Part shown: positions 25,343 to 34,530 of the stretch, piece by piece
How the letters are laid out: each line of letters opens with the position of its first letter
Position numbering within the stretch: the first letter of the stretch is position 1
Origin: Croceimicrobium sp965228705
Lineage (GTDB): Bacteria; Bacteroidota; Bacteroidia; Flavobacteriales; Schleiferiaceae
DNA length: 64,000 nucleotides
Direction: 5' to 3'
NCBI RefSeq assembly: GCF_965228705.1
Contig: NZ_OZ245832.1
Location: 1 to 64,000 of the forward strand
Position numbers and translations under genes: made by a program
The notes under the pieces: generated by a model
What the model was told of the DNA's origin: nothing
Databases searched by the model: none
The model's input: only the letters and a program-made list of their open reading frames with translations

Positions 25343-26255
25343 TGCCAATTTGTATTTTAGGGTAAGCTATTTTGCGACGTTCACCTTCATAACATTGCAT
25401 TAAGCTGGCCGTTGTTCGCTGCATTCCTACCATTAATGGACTTTTCATATCGTCAATGTAAACATCGATTGTAGGCAAGGCTAGGAGCTCCCTCTTTATT
25501 GCTGGGCTTAAAACCTCAATATCTTTAGTATCAAAATTCTCAACAATGTCAAGAACTAATAAGTCCACAAATGGTCGATAGGGTTCCATGATATCATCAG
25601 CAAGGCAAAAAGGATTGTATTTATTGCGATGATGAATGCCTACTGCCGGGAGCATTCCACTCGCAACTAAGCTTCGTGCGACAATGGCACGCAAAATGGC
25701 GTAACCATAGTTCAAGAGATTATTGGGAACATCTTCATATCGACCTCTCCTAAAAGGGAAATCGGACTCGATTAGCTTTACCCAATAATTCGCTGCTGCA
25801 CGTCCTTCATAATTATCCGGATCCCCACTTCGAACCTTAGAAGCCCAGTTTTCCATATTGCTGGCCTCTTTTCCTATACCCTTAAGGACCTGTGCTTGAT
25901 TCTCAATTTTTGATTTTACGGTCTGTTGCCAAAGGTTTTTTCGCAAGGGTTCTGATGATTCTAATTGAAAGCGCAATTTCTCTGTGAAGGTATGATTAGC
26001 GCTCATTGGCATAAAGAGACCCGCCGGTAAATGACGGCTGTCGCAGCTAAGTATAGCCGCATTATGATCAATTAGATCTGCTAAAAGAGCCTGTGAAATA
26101 GTGATCCTCGGATGGTCCAGGATTAAAATTCCAATATCTTCAATAGGAATTGTTTTGGCTGATTTCCCCTCTTCTGATGGGAAATCTACTTTGAGTTGCA
26201 GCTTTTCTTTATGTAAGTAAGCCGGATTACCGAAGTATAAGGTTCGCTTAATCAA
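25320..26255 (-). CDS. cas1: CRISPR-associated endonuclease Cas1, type II-C
   Basis: The 311-residue protein starts at a TTG (26255) with IKRTLYFGNPAYLH, the normal Cas1 II-C N-terminus, and its start overlaps the cas9 stop in TTGA. The metal-binding catalytic residues are visible as Glu150 in YEGRAAANYW, His208 in GIHHRNKYNPF and Asp220/221 in LADDIMEPYRP. It is the integrase for spacer acquisition. The gene order cas9-cas1-cas2 without csn2 or cas4 defines subtype II-C. Confidence 0.95.
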   Translation of the reverse strand: MIKRTLYFGNPAYLHKEKLQLKVDFPSEEGKSAKTIPIEDIGILILDHPRITISQALLADLIDHNAAILSCDSRHLPAGLFMPMSANHTFTEKLRFQLESSEPLRKNLWQQTVKSKIENQAQVLKGIGKEASNMENWASKVRSGDPDNYEGRAAANYWVKLIESDFPFRRGRYEDVPNNLLNYGYAILRAIVARSLVASGMLPAVGIHHRNKYNPFCLADDIMEPYRPFVDLLVLDIVENFDTKDIEVLSPAIKRELLALPTIDVYIDDMKSPLMVGMQRTTASLMQCYEGERRKIAYPKIQIGNVKPRSV

Positions 26256-29200
26256 TACTCTCCAACTTGAACGATTTCACCTAAATAATTAACGCGCACT
26301 TTTACAATTTGCTTTAGTGGTTCTAAGCTTTTTATCTTTTTATAGGTAATGTTTTGTAATGCTTTATTCGTTTCAACTAGCGTTTCAAGATGGTGACGGA
26401 AAACATATTCCCGAATAATGGCAGTGCCATACGCTAAGCGTGAAACTGCTTGAACACGATAAAGATTTGGGCTTATTGCCGAATAATTTTCAGGATTCCT
26501 TAAATCTATTTCTAGAGGATCAAATCCTTCAGCAGGGAATACGAAGTATTCATTTTTCTTTAGAGTGAACTTCAGTGGGTGCCCAAGGCTATTTGGGTCC
26601 CAAACCACTGTTTTATGCTGCTTGTACCGCTGCACTGCTTCGTAGAAAGACACTACTTCATCATAAAGGTTTCCTTCAGAATCCTCATAAATGGCTGCAT
26701 GGTGATTATTACCTGTGCTCACATAACTAGTTGGTATTTCCTTACCTTGATCATCTAAAATCAGCTCTCCATCTATTCCTCTTTTACGATGCAAGGCTTC
26801 CGCGTTTTTCACCCCACTAATCTTTACACTTTTTATTGAAATTCGTTTTTCCTCATTTAGCCATATGGGATTTTCTTCCAGATTGGAAAAAGCTGTTTTA
26901 GCATCATTAGATTCTTCGAGTCTTTTTTCTAATGCCCTCCGAGCTCCGGCGTCAATTATTTTTTCTAAACTCTTAACATTTTTAAAGTTCTCAGGATTTA
27001 CTTCTTTACGAATAGTAAACTCCTCTTCCAGATAGCTGATCTTTACTTTAGATGGTAAAGTTTCTACACCCCCCTTAAAAAGGATGGGCTTTTTAGATGG
27101 GGTATTCTTGCCGGAGAATGCCTTCTTGGGGTCATTGCCATTTTCCTCTAATCTTAATAGTAAGGCTTCGCGATGTCCTTTATTGGCAACTTTTAATATG
27201 GTTTCAAAGTCTAAACTGGCATTAATCGGAATCCACTTAGTTTTATACCTTTTTATACTCCCATATATTGTTTCATTGTGCAATTGGCCACGGGGAGTTT
27301 CAATGATCTGTTTGCGGAATTTTCCTGACCCAATCTTAATCTTATTGACGTTTAAGGTTACCACTTTGTTATTGGCTTTCCTCGAAACGAGAATCTCTTC
27401 AAGGTGCTTTTTAGCTTCATTCCTAAAGCCTGGCATCGGTGACTTAAACCGCCATTTATTGGCATCATCCTTAAAGAGTTCTTTGGACTGAATACCGAAA
27501 ACCTCCTTGCCAATTTGGTCTTGACGGTCTCTGGCATTTAGGTAATTCAGGTATTGTATAAAACTTGGTTTGGTAAAAGCCACTGTGAGAGCATCCATGG
27601 CGTGGTGGCGATGGTCATTTCGTTTATTCCAATCCTTAATTCGCCGGTGTTTTTTGCCAGTTTTATCAATTTTTTCCTCGGTTAACCCCAAGGACTGATA
27701 TTTATCCCAATTGAGTTCTTTCATAATGTCGATCAAGCCCCAGTCTGTTCTCAAACGATCAGTTATTGGCCCAATGGTAGTGCTTACTTTAGGACTTATC
27801 TGTTGAAGAATCTCTTTGGCTTTTCGCGCGATATATTGACTTTCCTGTAATTGTCTCTTTATGAAGTCTTCAGGGATGTCAGCGCTATTCCAGCTGAGCT
27901 TTAAAAATTTAGTTTTGCTAATGCCTCCTTTTTTGACTTTTAAATCTTCAATTCGCTTCTGGTAGGATGCAAATTCATCGGCACTGAGCTTTACCTCTAA
28001 GTATTCTTTGGCCGTTTTATTCCCCTTTTCCTCATTCCAGGCTCTTTCACAAAGAACTTTATTACTATATGAGTCGTCAAATAGTTTAGAGCGGGGAATA
28101 ATATGGTCGATATCATATTTATTACCGAACAATTCGGACTTGGGAATAATTTCGCCTGAGTATATTGAAACATAGCCACACTCCTCCCAAAGTTTGTAGC
28201 GAATAATATCGTTTTTGGACACTTTTTGAATTCCAAACTCAGAACTCAAGAGTTTACGTATACGATCATTATTTGCGGTTGCATCGGCAATTCCTTTGGT
28301 CATATCACGTCTTTGCTCTGCATTCTTTTTTAACTCTCGTGCCAATTCTATCCGTATTTCATCCGGACGTCCCATTTCAGGATGCTTGAGAATTGCATTA
28401 ATTAGATTGATTACTTGATTAAGTACTTTTTCAACCACTGGATTTCGAAGGGCACCTAACTTAAGGAGCTCTAATTCTTCAATAATTTCTGGTTTGATTT
28501 TTTGGTAACCAATTAAAGCTAAGGATTCAGATAAATCATTACCCTCTTGCATAAGGGGAAGTAATTTTCGAATCGCCCTACTGCTGTACCGCCCGTAGTC
28601 GGATTCAAAACTAATATTGGTTAAAATGGCAGAAGCAGATTCATTAAAACCGTATTTATTGGCTAAAACATCTTTAAGCTTGCGATCATCTTCTGCAGAA
28701 TAGAGGAGGTGCCAAAGTTGGAAATTCGGATGTTTGTCAAATCCTTCATCCTCAAAAGGAATATCAAATTCTAAAACCTGCGTGTCAAAATTTAAGGAGG
28801 AGAAAATTGCTTTAAGATCTATAAGAAGAGTTTCAGAATCAGGATTTAATTCATATCCTTCTTGCTCCACAATTCTTAAAAAAGCAGACAACATTTTACT
28901 ATTCGTCCTATTCCCTTCTATTTTGCTGAAATTACACTTCCAGCCTTTTTCTAGCTTTAGTTCTTTTACCAGTTCAGCTCCTGAGATTTGCTCTTTAAAA
29001 CTAAGTTTATGCCCTAGAAAATTCAATTGCTCTTCATTCAATGCGTATTCCCCTTCATTGGTTTTAGAGAGCCTGATGTTTAGAAGGTTATGCCAAATTC
29101 TAAATTCTTGAAAGAGGGGAGAGGACTTTGGTATTGCTTTATGATATTTCTCTAGCTCGCAATCTGTAATTAAGTGCTTTTGGGATTTGAGTCTTCTCTG

Positions 29201-30343
29201 ATAAAAAATTACAGTATCTCGTATTTCAGTCTTTAATTTTTTAGTCAATAAAGAATGTGCTTTTGCTTGTACCTCCCATATTTTCTCAAATTCATCTAAA
29301 TAATCCTGGCGGTAAAAAACTTGTTTTTTTAATTGTGCATGTGGGTTATTAGCCACTTGCTCATAGAGATACTGACCGACCGTTATCCGTTTGAAATAGA
29401 GTTCTTTACTCCGATCGCTAATTGCACCTAAGTAGCCACTTGAATTGGAAATATCACCATTGATTTCAGCAAATACATGAATTAGATCTTCTAGGGGAAG
29501 TTTTTCATGTATCGCTTTTGCCCGTAAACGATATTTCGCTTCCTTTTTTTCCTTTGGATTACCTATAAGCTTGGACGACTCCGTTTGTAATTGATTGAGG
29601 AAATATTTAGTCGTTTGAGATCTGCTCAAATTATTTAAGTCATTAAGAACCTTCGCAGTCAGTACTTCAGGATAATGAGTGCTTTGATACTTCCAAATGC
29701 TTTCAAATTCGGCTCTTAAATCTGAAGGGTAAAACTTAGGAATGGTTGTTTTTCCGTTTTCAATTAGTTGGACCACATATTCTCCAGGGCTTAAATTGTG
29801 ATCATATAACTGCTTTGCAATTCCCATTGAATCAATAGCAGCACCTTCTTCTTCATTCTTTGCTTTCCGACTGCTTTTGTATCCTCTCTTTTTGTTGATC
29901 ATGAGAAGAACTCGAGCAAATTCCTCTAATTCAATTCGATCTTCAGCTGCCTTTGCTCTCAATCTAAGTGTTTCGAATGTAGAATTCTTAGTAGCTTCAA
30001 AGAGGGCGGTTTTGTCGGTAATCAGGCCATTTTCTTTTAATATGGCTACTAAATTTTCTCTTCGCAGTTTGTAGCGTTGCAAATTTCGGCGCATACCTCT
30101 CATTTGGGTCCGCCTAGCATTAAGAGAAAGGGCCATACCTTTTTCAAAGTCTTTAATAGGCTCCTTAGAAGTAGAAATATTTCCTAAGGCGTCCTTTTTC
30201 ACCATATTGTCGCCATAAGGCACAACTCGAACTCCAAGCTTTACAATTTTTGATAATCCTTTTGGATCATTGTTTTCAGCCTCATTTACAAATGCCCAGC
30301 CAATGCTGCCAGAGCCAATATCAAGTCCAAGAATTTTTTTCAT
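26252..30343 (-). CDS. cas9: CRISPR-associated endonuclease Cas9, type II-C
   Basis: The 1363-residue protein has all nuclease motifs: RuvC-I with Asp8 in KKILGLDIGSGSIGW; an arginine-rich bridge helix (NARRTQMRGMRRNLQRYKLRR, about residues 75-95); RuvC-II with Glu666 in IRIELARELKK; HNH with Asp746-His747 in YDIDHIIPRSKLFDDS; and RuvC-III with His913-His914 and Asp917 in HHAMDALTVAF. It should cut both strands of DNA matched by the crRNA. Its length is in the range of large Bacteroidota II-C Cas9 proteins. The PAM cannot be read from this window. It is the first gene of the cas operon; no clear TAnnTTTG box was seen before its ATG. Confidence 0.97.
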   Translation of the reverse strand: MKKILGLDIGSGSIGWAFVNEAENNDPKGLSKIVKLGVRVVPYGDNMVKKDALGNISTSKEPIKDFEKGMALSLNARRTQMRGMRRNLQRYKLRRENLVAILKENGLITDKTALFEATKNSTFETLRLRAKAAEDRIELEEFARVLLMINKKRGYKSSRKAKNEEEGAAIDSMGIAKQLYDHNLSPGEYVVQLIENGKTTIPKFYPSDLRAEFESIWKYQSTHYPEVLTAKVLNDLNNLSRSQTTKYFLNQLQTESSKLIGNPKEKKEAKYRLRAKAIHEKLPLEDLIHVFAEINGDISNSSGYLGAISDRSKELYFKRITVGQYLYEQVANNPHAQLKKQVFYRQDYLDEFEKIWEVQAKAHSLLTKKLKTEIRDTVIFYQRRLKSQKHLITDCELEKYHKAIPKSSPLFQEFRIWHNLLNIRLSKTNEGEYALNEEQLNFLGHKLSFKEQISGAELVKELKLEKGWKCNFSKIEGNRTNSKMLSAFLRIVEQEGYELNPDSETLLIDLKAIFSSLNFDTQVLEFDIPFEDEGFDKHPNFQLWHLLYSAEDDRKLKDVLANKYGFNESASAILTNISFESDYGRYSSRAIRKLLPLMQEGNDLSESLALIGYQKIKPEIIEELELLKLGALRNPVVEKVLNQVINLINAILKHPEMGRPDEIRIELARELKKNAEQRRDMTKGIADATANNDRIRKLLSSEFGIQKVSKNDIIRYKLWEECGYVSIYSGEIIPKSELFGNKYDIDHIIPRSKLFDDSYSNKVLCERAWNEEKGNKTAKEYLEVKLSADEFASYQKRIEDLKVKKGGISKTKFLKLSWNSADIPEDFIKRQLQESQYIARKAKEILQQISPKVSTTIGPITDRLRTDWGLIDIMKELNWDKYQSLGLTEEKIDKTGKKHRRIKDWNKRNDHRHHAMDALTVAFTKPSFIQYLNYLNARDRQDQIGKEVFGIQSKELFKDDANKWRFKSPMPGFRNEAKKHLEEILVSRKANNKVVTLNVNKIKIGSGKFRKQIIETPRGQLHNETIYGSIKRYKTKWIPINASLDFETILKVANKGHREALLLRLEENGNDPKKAFSGKNTPSKKPILFKGGVETLPSKVKISYLEEEFTIRKEVNPENFKNVKSLEKIIDAGARRALEKRLEESNDAKTAFSNLEENPIWLNEEKRISIKSVKISGVKNAEALHRKRGIDGELILDDQGKEIPTSYVSTGNNHHAAIYEDSEGNLYDEVVSFYEAVQRYKQHKTVVWDPNSLGHPLKFTLKKNEYFVFPAEGFDPLEIDLRNPENYSAISPNLYRVQAVSRLAYGTAIIREYVFRHHLETLVETNKALQNITYKKIKSLEPLKQIVKVRVNYLGEIVQVGEY

Positions 30344-30476
30344 GTGATAATATTTAGGTTAAGGTATAGGGTAAAATGAGCTTTAATCTTATTTAAAAAT
30401 AGTAATTGATGCTTGTTTTTTAGAATCTTCAAAGTGTTCAATTGCGACTTAGACTCGATTTATTAATCAAAATTTG

Positions 30477-30484
30477 TATCTTTG
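30477..30484 (+). promoter_or_regulatory. -7 box (TATCTTTG) of the tracrRNA gene
   Basis: TATCTTTG is a perfect TAnnTTTG match on the plus strand. The expected start point is about 4-6 bases downstream, exactly where the anti-repeat begins. Confidence 0.7.
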
Positions 30485-30488
30485 AAGT

Positions 30489-30562
30489 CAATTTGAAGCT
30501 TATCACAATAAAGATTATTCTGTTGTGAAAACATCTAAAGCGGCCCTAGGGTCGCTTTTTTT
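30489..30562 (+). ncRNA. tracrRNA of the type II-C system
   Basis: The first 21 bases (CAATTTGAAGCTTATCACAA) are complementary to the first 22 bases of the CRISPR repeat, with one mismatch and one bulge, so this is the anti-repeat. A linker with the short pairing region ATTATTCTGTTGTGAAAACAT follows, then a terminator hairpin (AAAGCG...CGCTTT around GCCCTAGGGT, 30537-30556) and a T run. It is transcribed divergently from cas9 on the strand that matches crRNA sense. Its T run overlaps the stop codon of the converging HNH gene, and the hairpin could serve both. Confidence 0.9.
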
Positions 30563-31439
30563 AGTATGAATCGAGAGGGTTTTGGGATTGAATTATTTCT
30601 TTCAATGAATCCGTACTATTGTAGCTTCCATCTTCCAATTTGCGATGTAACATCCTATGGCAATTTGAACAAACTAGAGCCAAGTCTTCAGCTTTTGTGA
30701 TTCTTTCACCGTCCGCAATGTGGTTTTTATGATGGCATTCAATAAAATTAGCCCCGATAGGTCCATAAAATTCCAAAAAGTCAAAGGAGCAACATTCGCA
30801 TTGCAATTTCCCATGTTTCTTAAGTGTCTGTTCTTTTAGTTTTTGAACTATCGACGCATCACGTCGACTTAATTCTAATTGAATATGCTCTTTAATAATT
30901 CTGTCCCCTTCTGCTACACCAAAATCTTCTAAGGCTTCGGGGGTAATCCTTAAGTCCTCATCGGACTTTATACATAGATGATCACTAAATAGTCGCCAGA
31001 GATCTTCCTGCGTTTGTGCTTGATCCCACCCTCTGTCATTTTCAAGATTGATTATTGGATTTGTTAGTCCACGATTAGGTTTAAAGAAATTGAAATAACC
31101 AGGATTGGGTATGGCAGAAATGGGATTTGCTTTTGCAATAAGTTGGACCTCTCTGCACCACTTATGATTAGGGTTATTTAAGTCTTCTATGACTTTTTCT
31201 GAGATTGGACTTACCAGATGTGTTAAATGAACTGGATTGTTCTTGCGGCCATCTATATCATTAGGCTTTTGAAACAAAACAATAATGTCACCAACATTTG
31301 GAGTACGAGCACTACCTCCTTTAGTACTAGGCCAGTTTAATAGAAATGGTTTCTTGCAATCTACCTCTTCATAAGCCCAATCATTACCTTGATTTCGTTT
31401 GACATTTTTAATCCAAACTATGTTTTTAGCATTATACAT
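30561..31439 (-). CDS. HNH endonuclease with N-terminal domain that may be PUA/EVE-like
   Basis: The 292-residue protein has a C-terminal HNH nuclease with zinc ligands: QCECCSFDF, then NFIECHHKNHIADG and LALVCSNCHRMLHRK (about residues 215-270). The N-terminal 130 residues (IVWIKNV, then RTPNVGDIIVLFQKP, VHLTHLVSPIS, WCREVQLIAK, IPNPGYFNFF) look like a small beta-barrel domain of the PUA/EVE type. Such domains read modified bases in some type IV restriction enzymes. That assignment is an inference from pattern only. The gene converges on tracrRNA and lies beside cas9, so a defence role is plausible. Confidence 0.75.
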   Translation of the reverse strand: MYNAKNIVWIKNVKRNQGNDWAYEEVDCKKPFLLNWPSTKGGSARTPNVGDIIVLFQKPNDIDGRKNNPVHLTHLVSPISEKVIEDLNNPNHKWCREVQLIAKANPISAIPNPGYFNFFKPNRGLTNPIINLENDRGWDQAQTQEDLWRLFSDHLCIKSDEDLRITPEALEDFGVAEGDRIIKEHIQLELSRRDASIVQKLKEQTLKKHGKLQCECCSFDFLEFYGPIGANFIECHHKNHIADGERITKAEDLALVCSNCHRMLHRKLEDGSYNSTDSLKEIIQSQNPLDSY

Positions 31440-31680
31440 GTATTGGGTTTTTTTTTATTGAGTTTAAAGCAAATTAAATCAGGAATTTAGGGTTTAATGA
31501 GCTGGTAATTGAGGTGGAAGCTGTAAAATGGGGGTTTTTCCTGTTTTTATAGTATACCTAGTAAACCTTGGAGGGAACAAGCCTAATTTGATTGAATTGC
31601 TAGCTTGTCGTTAGTTGTTAGTAGTTGTCGGGATCCAGGACAATAGATGTTTTTCTTTCATTTATAATGAGTTGTGGGTT

Positions 31681-31790
31681 TAACCGCACCAGCCTGCCGG
31701 TAGGCAGGAAGGTTCGCAAAGTACTTCCTTAGGCCTCTGTGATCCTCTGCGCTCTTTGTTTCTCGAGCGAAGCGGGCGGTGAAGTAAGCA
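31681..31790. repeat. Dispersed intergenic repeat, copy 3
   Basis: TAACCGCACCAGCCTGCCGG matches 12791 onward, continues with GGTTCGCAAAGTA and CTCTGCGCTCTTTG, and ends in GCGAAGCGGGCGGTGAAG. The preceding bases 31600-31660 carry decayed words of the heptamer type. The whole gap 31440-31862 has no supported gene. Confidence 0.7.
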
Positions 31791-31811
31791 GCGAAGCGGC
31801 TAACCGCAAAC

Positions 31812-31838
31812 AAAAAAAGCCCCCTTATCCAGGAGGCT
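31812..31838 (-). terminator. Rho-independent terminator of metK
   Basis: On the minus strand AGCCTCCT and AGGGGGCT form an 8-bp stem with one G-U pair, followed by seven T. It lies about 25 bases past the metK stop. Confidence 0.8.
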
Positions 31839-31862
31839 TTCTCATAGTATCACAATTCAGTC

Positions 31863-33155
31863 TTAGAGACCGAAGGCTTGTTTTACATCCGCTACCCGGT
31901 CCAGTTTTTCCCAGGTAAAGAGTTCTACTTCCATTTCCTTGCTTTCGGTGCCAATTCCATCCGGACGTTCGAAAGTAACTTTCACGGTTTCATTCTTACG
32001 ACCCATATGGCCATAGGCTGCAGAGGCAGAGTAAATCGGATTACGCAGCTTCAAATTTTTCTCGATCAAACCAGGACGTAGGTCAAAGAGTTCCTTCACC
32101 TTAGCGGCAATCTGGCCGTCATTCAGGTCTACCTTAGCACTGCCATAAGTATCTACAAATACGCCCATCGGCTCTACTACACCAATGGCGTAGGATACCT
32201 GCACTAAAATCTGATCAGCTACCCCGGCGGCTACCAGGTTCTTGGCAATATGTCGGGCAGCATAAGCAGCACTGCGGTCTACCTTGCTAGGATCTTTACC
32301 GCTAAAGGCACCACCACCATGGGCACCTTTACCACCATAGGTATCTACGATAATCTTACGTCCGGTAAGACCAGCATCCCCGTGAGGTCCGCCAATTACG
32401 AATTTACCGGTAGGATTAATATGGTATTTAATATCCTCACCAAACAAAGCTTGCAATTCTGGGCTAAGCTGAGCTTTTACTTTAGGGATAAGAATAGAAA
32501 TAATGTCTTCACGAATCTTATTGAGCATTTGGGTATCCGCATCCTCCTGATTTAAGCCATTACCTGCTTTTACGAAATCATCGTGTTGGGTAGAAACCAC
32601 AATGGCATCAATGCGTTGAGGTTTATGCTCGTCATCGTATTCGATGGTTACCTGCGCTTTCGCATCCGGACGGAGGTAAGCGATTTCACTTCCATCACGA
32701 CGAAGGTCGGCTAAGGTTTGTAAAATGCGATGACTTAAATCCAAAGCCAAAGGCATGTAGTTCTCCGTTTCGTTAGTGGCGTAACCGAACATCATACCTT
32801 GGTCACCCGCACCTTGCTCTTCAATATTACCACGGTCGACCCCCTGGTTAATATCCTGACTTTGTTCGTGAATAGCCGATAGAATACCGCAGGAATTGCC
32901 TTCGAACATGTATTCGCTTTTAGTGTAACCAATTTTATTGATCACATTACGGGCAATCTGCTGTAAGTCTAGATAGGTTCTGGATTTAACCTCACCTGCC
33001 AAAACAACCTGGCCGGTGGTAACCAAAGTTTCACAAGCCACTTTAGAGTTGGGATCAAAGGCTAAGAAATGATCCAGGATCGAATCAGAAATCTGATCTG
33101 CAATTTTATCGGGATGTCCTTCAGAAACGGACTCTGAGGTGAATAAGTAAGACAT
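31863..33155 (-). CDS. metK: S-adenosylmethionine synthetase
   Basis: The 430-residue protein is a full-length MetK. It shows FTSESVSEGHPDKIADQISD (ATP-site His-Pro-Asp-Lys), GAGDQGMMFGYA, the phosphate loop region GGPHGDAGLTGRKI, and GGGAFSGKDPSKVDRSAAYA. It joins ATP and methionine to SAM. It is transcribed away from the riboswitch-controlled met operon. No S-box was seen in its own leader, so the SAM-I switch in this window acts on methionine synthesis. Confidence 0.97.
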   Translation of the reverse strand: MSYLFTSESVSEGHPDKIADQISDSILDHFLAFDPNSKVACETLVTTGQVVLAGEVKSRTYLDLQQIARNVINKIGYTKSEYMFEGNSCGILSAIHEQSQDINQGVDRGNIEEQGAGDQGMMFGYATNETENYMPLALDLSHRILQTLADLRRDGSEIAYLRPDAKAQVTIEYDDEHKPQRIDAIVVSTQHDDFVKAGNGLNQEDADTQMLNKIREDIISILIPKVKAQLSPELQALFGEDIKYHINPTGKFVIGGPHGDAGLTGRKIIVDTYGGKGAHGGGAFSGKDPSKVDRSAAYAARHIAKNLVAAGVADQILVQVSYAIGVVEPMGVFVDTYGSAKVDLNDGQIAAKVKELFDLRPGLIEKNLKLRNPIYSASAAYGHMGRKNETVKVTFERPDGIGTESKEMEVELFTWEKLDRVADVKQAFGL

Positions 33156-33272
33156 ATGCTTCTTTAAAAAGGTTAGAAGAGGAGAGATTAAAGAAGGCCA
33201 CTGCTTAAAACTTAAACTGTTTTAGCATTTTTTAAGGTGGTCGCAATCAGCCAAATTTCTCCACTAAGGCGG

Positions 33273-33280
33273 CAAATGTA
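33273..33280 (-). promoter_or_regulatory. -7 box (TACATTTG) of metK
   Basis: The minus strand reads TACATTTG, a perfect TAnnTTTG match, about 118 bases upstream of the metK ATG. This implies an untranslated leader of roughly 110 bases. Confidence 0.55.
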
Positions 33281-33366
33281 GAAAATTTTCCTCCTGAAAG
33301 AAGAGGGACAATTCAATTTTCATGGCATCGACTTTGCAAAGTTCAGCTTGCCTAAAAATCCTCCTT

Positions 33367-34338
33367 ATGCGATCCCTTAGTAGTCTCTGTTTCCTTCTCT
33401 TTTTAATCTTGCTCAGTAGCGCTTGCCGTAATTATCAAGCCACAGTAGCCCCTCCCTCCAGTGCCTTGGTAAGCCCACCCTATCCATCGATTGGAGAGGT
33501 TTTCAATTTGGGTGAGTCCCCAGAGCAAGCTATTGTGGTAGGGGAGCGAGAACACTTTCACTCGGAGGCAGCGCCCTGGTCGGATTTAAAGCGAATGGCC
33601 GGCCGGCGTAATTACGATGGAGTTCTAATTATGGACCATCATATTATTAGTACTGAAGAAACTAAAGATGCCGGTCCTAATGTCCTAGACCTCATTCTGT
33701 TGGCTACGGATACCAGCTATGTGTATGAGCCGAATTACAGAACCTTTAGTTACGAAAGCCATGAATTGGAATACATGCCATTTATCTATCTGAACCGAAT
33801 GGAGGATCGGGATTATTTGGATTGGGTAGAGGTTGAGGTGGTAGACACATCCGGCGAAAGCCGAAAATTCCCAATTCATTTTAACTGGCAAGGTCAGATT
33901 GATAGTATTCCATTTTTAAAACAGGAGGATCAATTAGCATTGTTGGTGCAACCCTGGTTTTTTCTGGAACAAATGGGCTCTGCCTGGTTGGAAGATCAAA
34001 GTCAGAATTGGCTCAATATGCCCTATCGTCGCTATAAAGGTCCCTCTGCTTTGATTCAATATTCACCCATGGACTACGGTTGGCAATATCGTTTTTGGAT
34101 TGGTAAGTCGCGTTGGGATTTGCGTTTAGCTCAAAATGCCAAAGGAAGGTGGCAGGTTCAGGCAATTAAGTATGCTAAGGATTGGGTGACGGTAGTGCAA
34201 TCCGATTTTTTAGATCGAACGCTAATGCAAGAATGGCAAGGGCCAAATGGCACTCTATATCGATATCGCTATCACTATAAAAGGACGAGTCAGATACCTC
34301 CGGATTGGATCATTCGCCCCAAAGACTTGCAACAGTAA
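33367..34338 (+). CDS. Uncharacterised lipoprotein
   Basis: The ATG at 33367 gives a lipoprotein signal peptide (RSLSSLCFLLFLILLSSAC); a longer frame from 33322 would hide it. The 323-residue product has no motif I recognise. It is rich in Trp and Tyr in its second half (QPWFFLEQMGSAW, YGWQYRFWIGKSRWDLRL) and probably beta-rich. It stands alone, divergent from metK. Confidence 0.7.
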   Translation: MRSLSSLCFLLFLILLSSACRNYQATVAPPSSALVSPPYPSIGEVFNLGESPEQAIVVGEREHFHSEAAPWSDLKRMAGRRNYDGVLIMDHHIISTEETKDAGPNVLDLILLATDTSYVYEPNYRTFSYESHELEYMPFIYLNRMEDRDYLDWVEVEVVDTSGESRKFPIHFNWQGQIDSIPFLKQEDQLALLVQPWFFLEQMGSAWLEDQSQNWLNMPYRRYKGPSALIQYSPMDYGWQYRFWIGKSRWDLRLAQNAKGRWQVQAIKYAKDWVTVVQSDFLDRTLMQEWQGPNGTLYRYRYHYKRTSQIPPDWIIRPKDLQQ

Positions 34339-34357
34339 ATTCTGGCGATTACATTTG
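34327..34357 (+). promoter_or_regulatory. Promoter of the SAM-riboswitch/met operon
   Basis: TTG (34327-34329), 20 bases, then TACATTTG (34350-34357) fit the Bacteroidota promoter. The riboswitch begins 9 bases after the -7 box, so transcription would start at its first stem. Confidence 0.65.
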
Positions 34358-34365
34358 CCCTCATA

Positions 34366-34466
34366 CTTATCCAGAAAGACGGAGGGATTGGGCCCTGTGA
34401 TGTCTTAGCAACCCCTTAGGGCGGGTGCTACTTCCCACCTCGGCAATTTGCAGAGGAAAGATGAGA
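34366..34466 (+). promoter_or_regulatory. SAM-I riboswitch (S-box)
   Basis: The conserved S-box order is present: CTTATCCAGAAAGACGGAGG, GATTGGGCCCTGTGATGTC, TTAGCAACCCC, GGGTGCTACTTCC, and GAGGAAAGATGAG closing the first stem with CTTATC. Binding of SAM would lower expression of the downstream metH-metF operon. Past the aptamer (34467-34530) there is no obvious T-tailed terminator, so control may act on translation. Confidence 0.93.
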
Positions 34467-34530
34467 GGCGTTTCTAAACAAACAATTCCACAACATTCGG
34501 GCTTTCGGGATAGGTGATAGTAAAAGAACT

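Noticed and set aside
33156..33272. SAM riboswitch in the metK leader
   Set aside because: The leader lacks the S-box words (GCAACC, GGTGCTA, GAAAGAT); only the metH leader has them.
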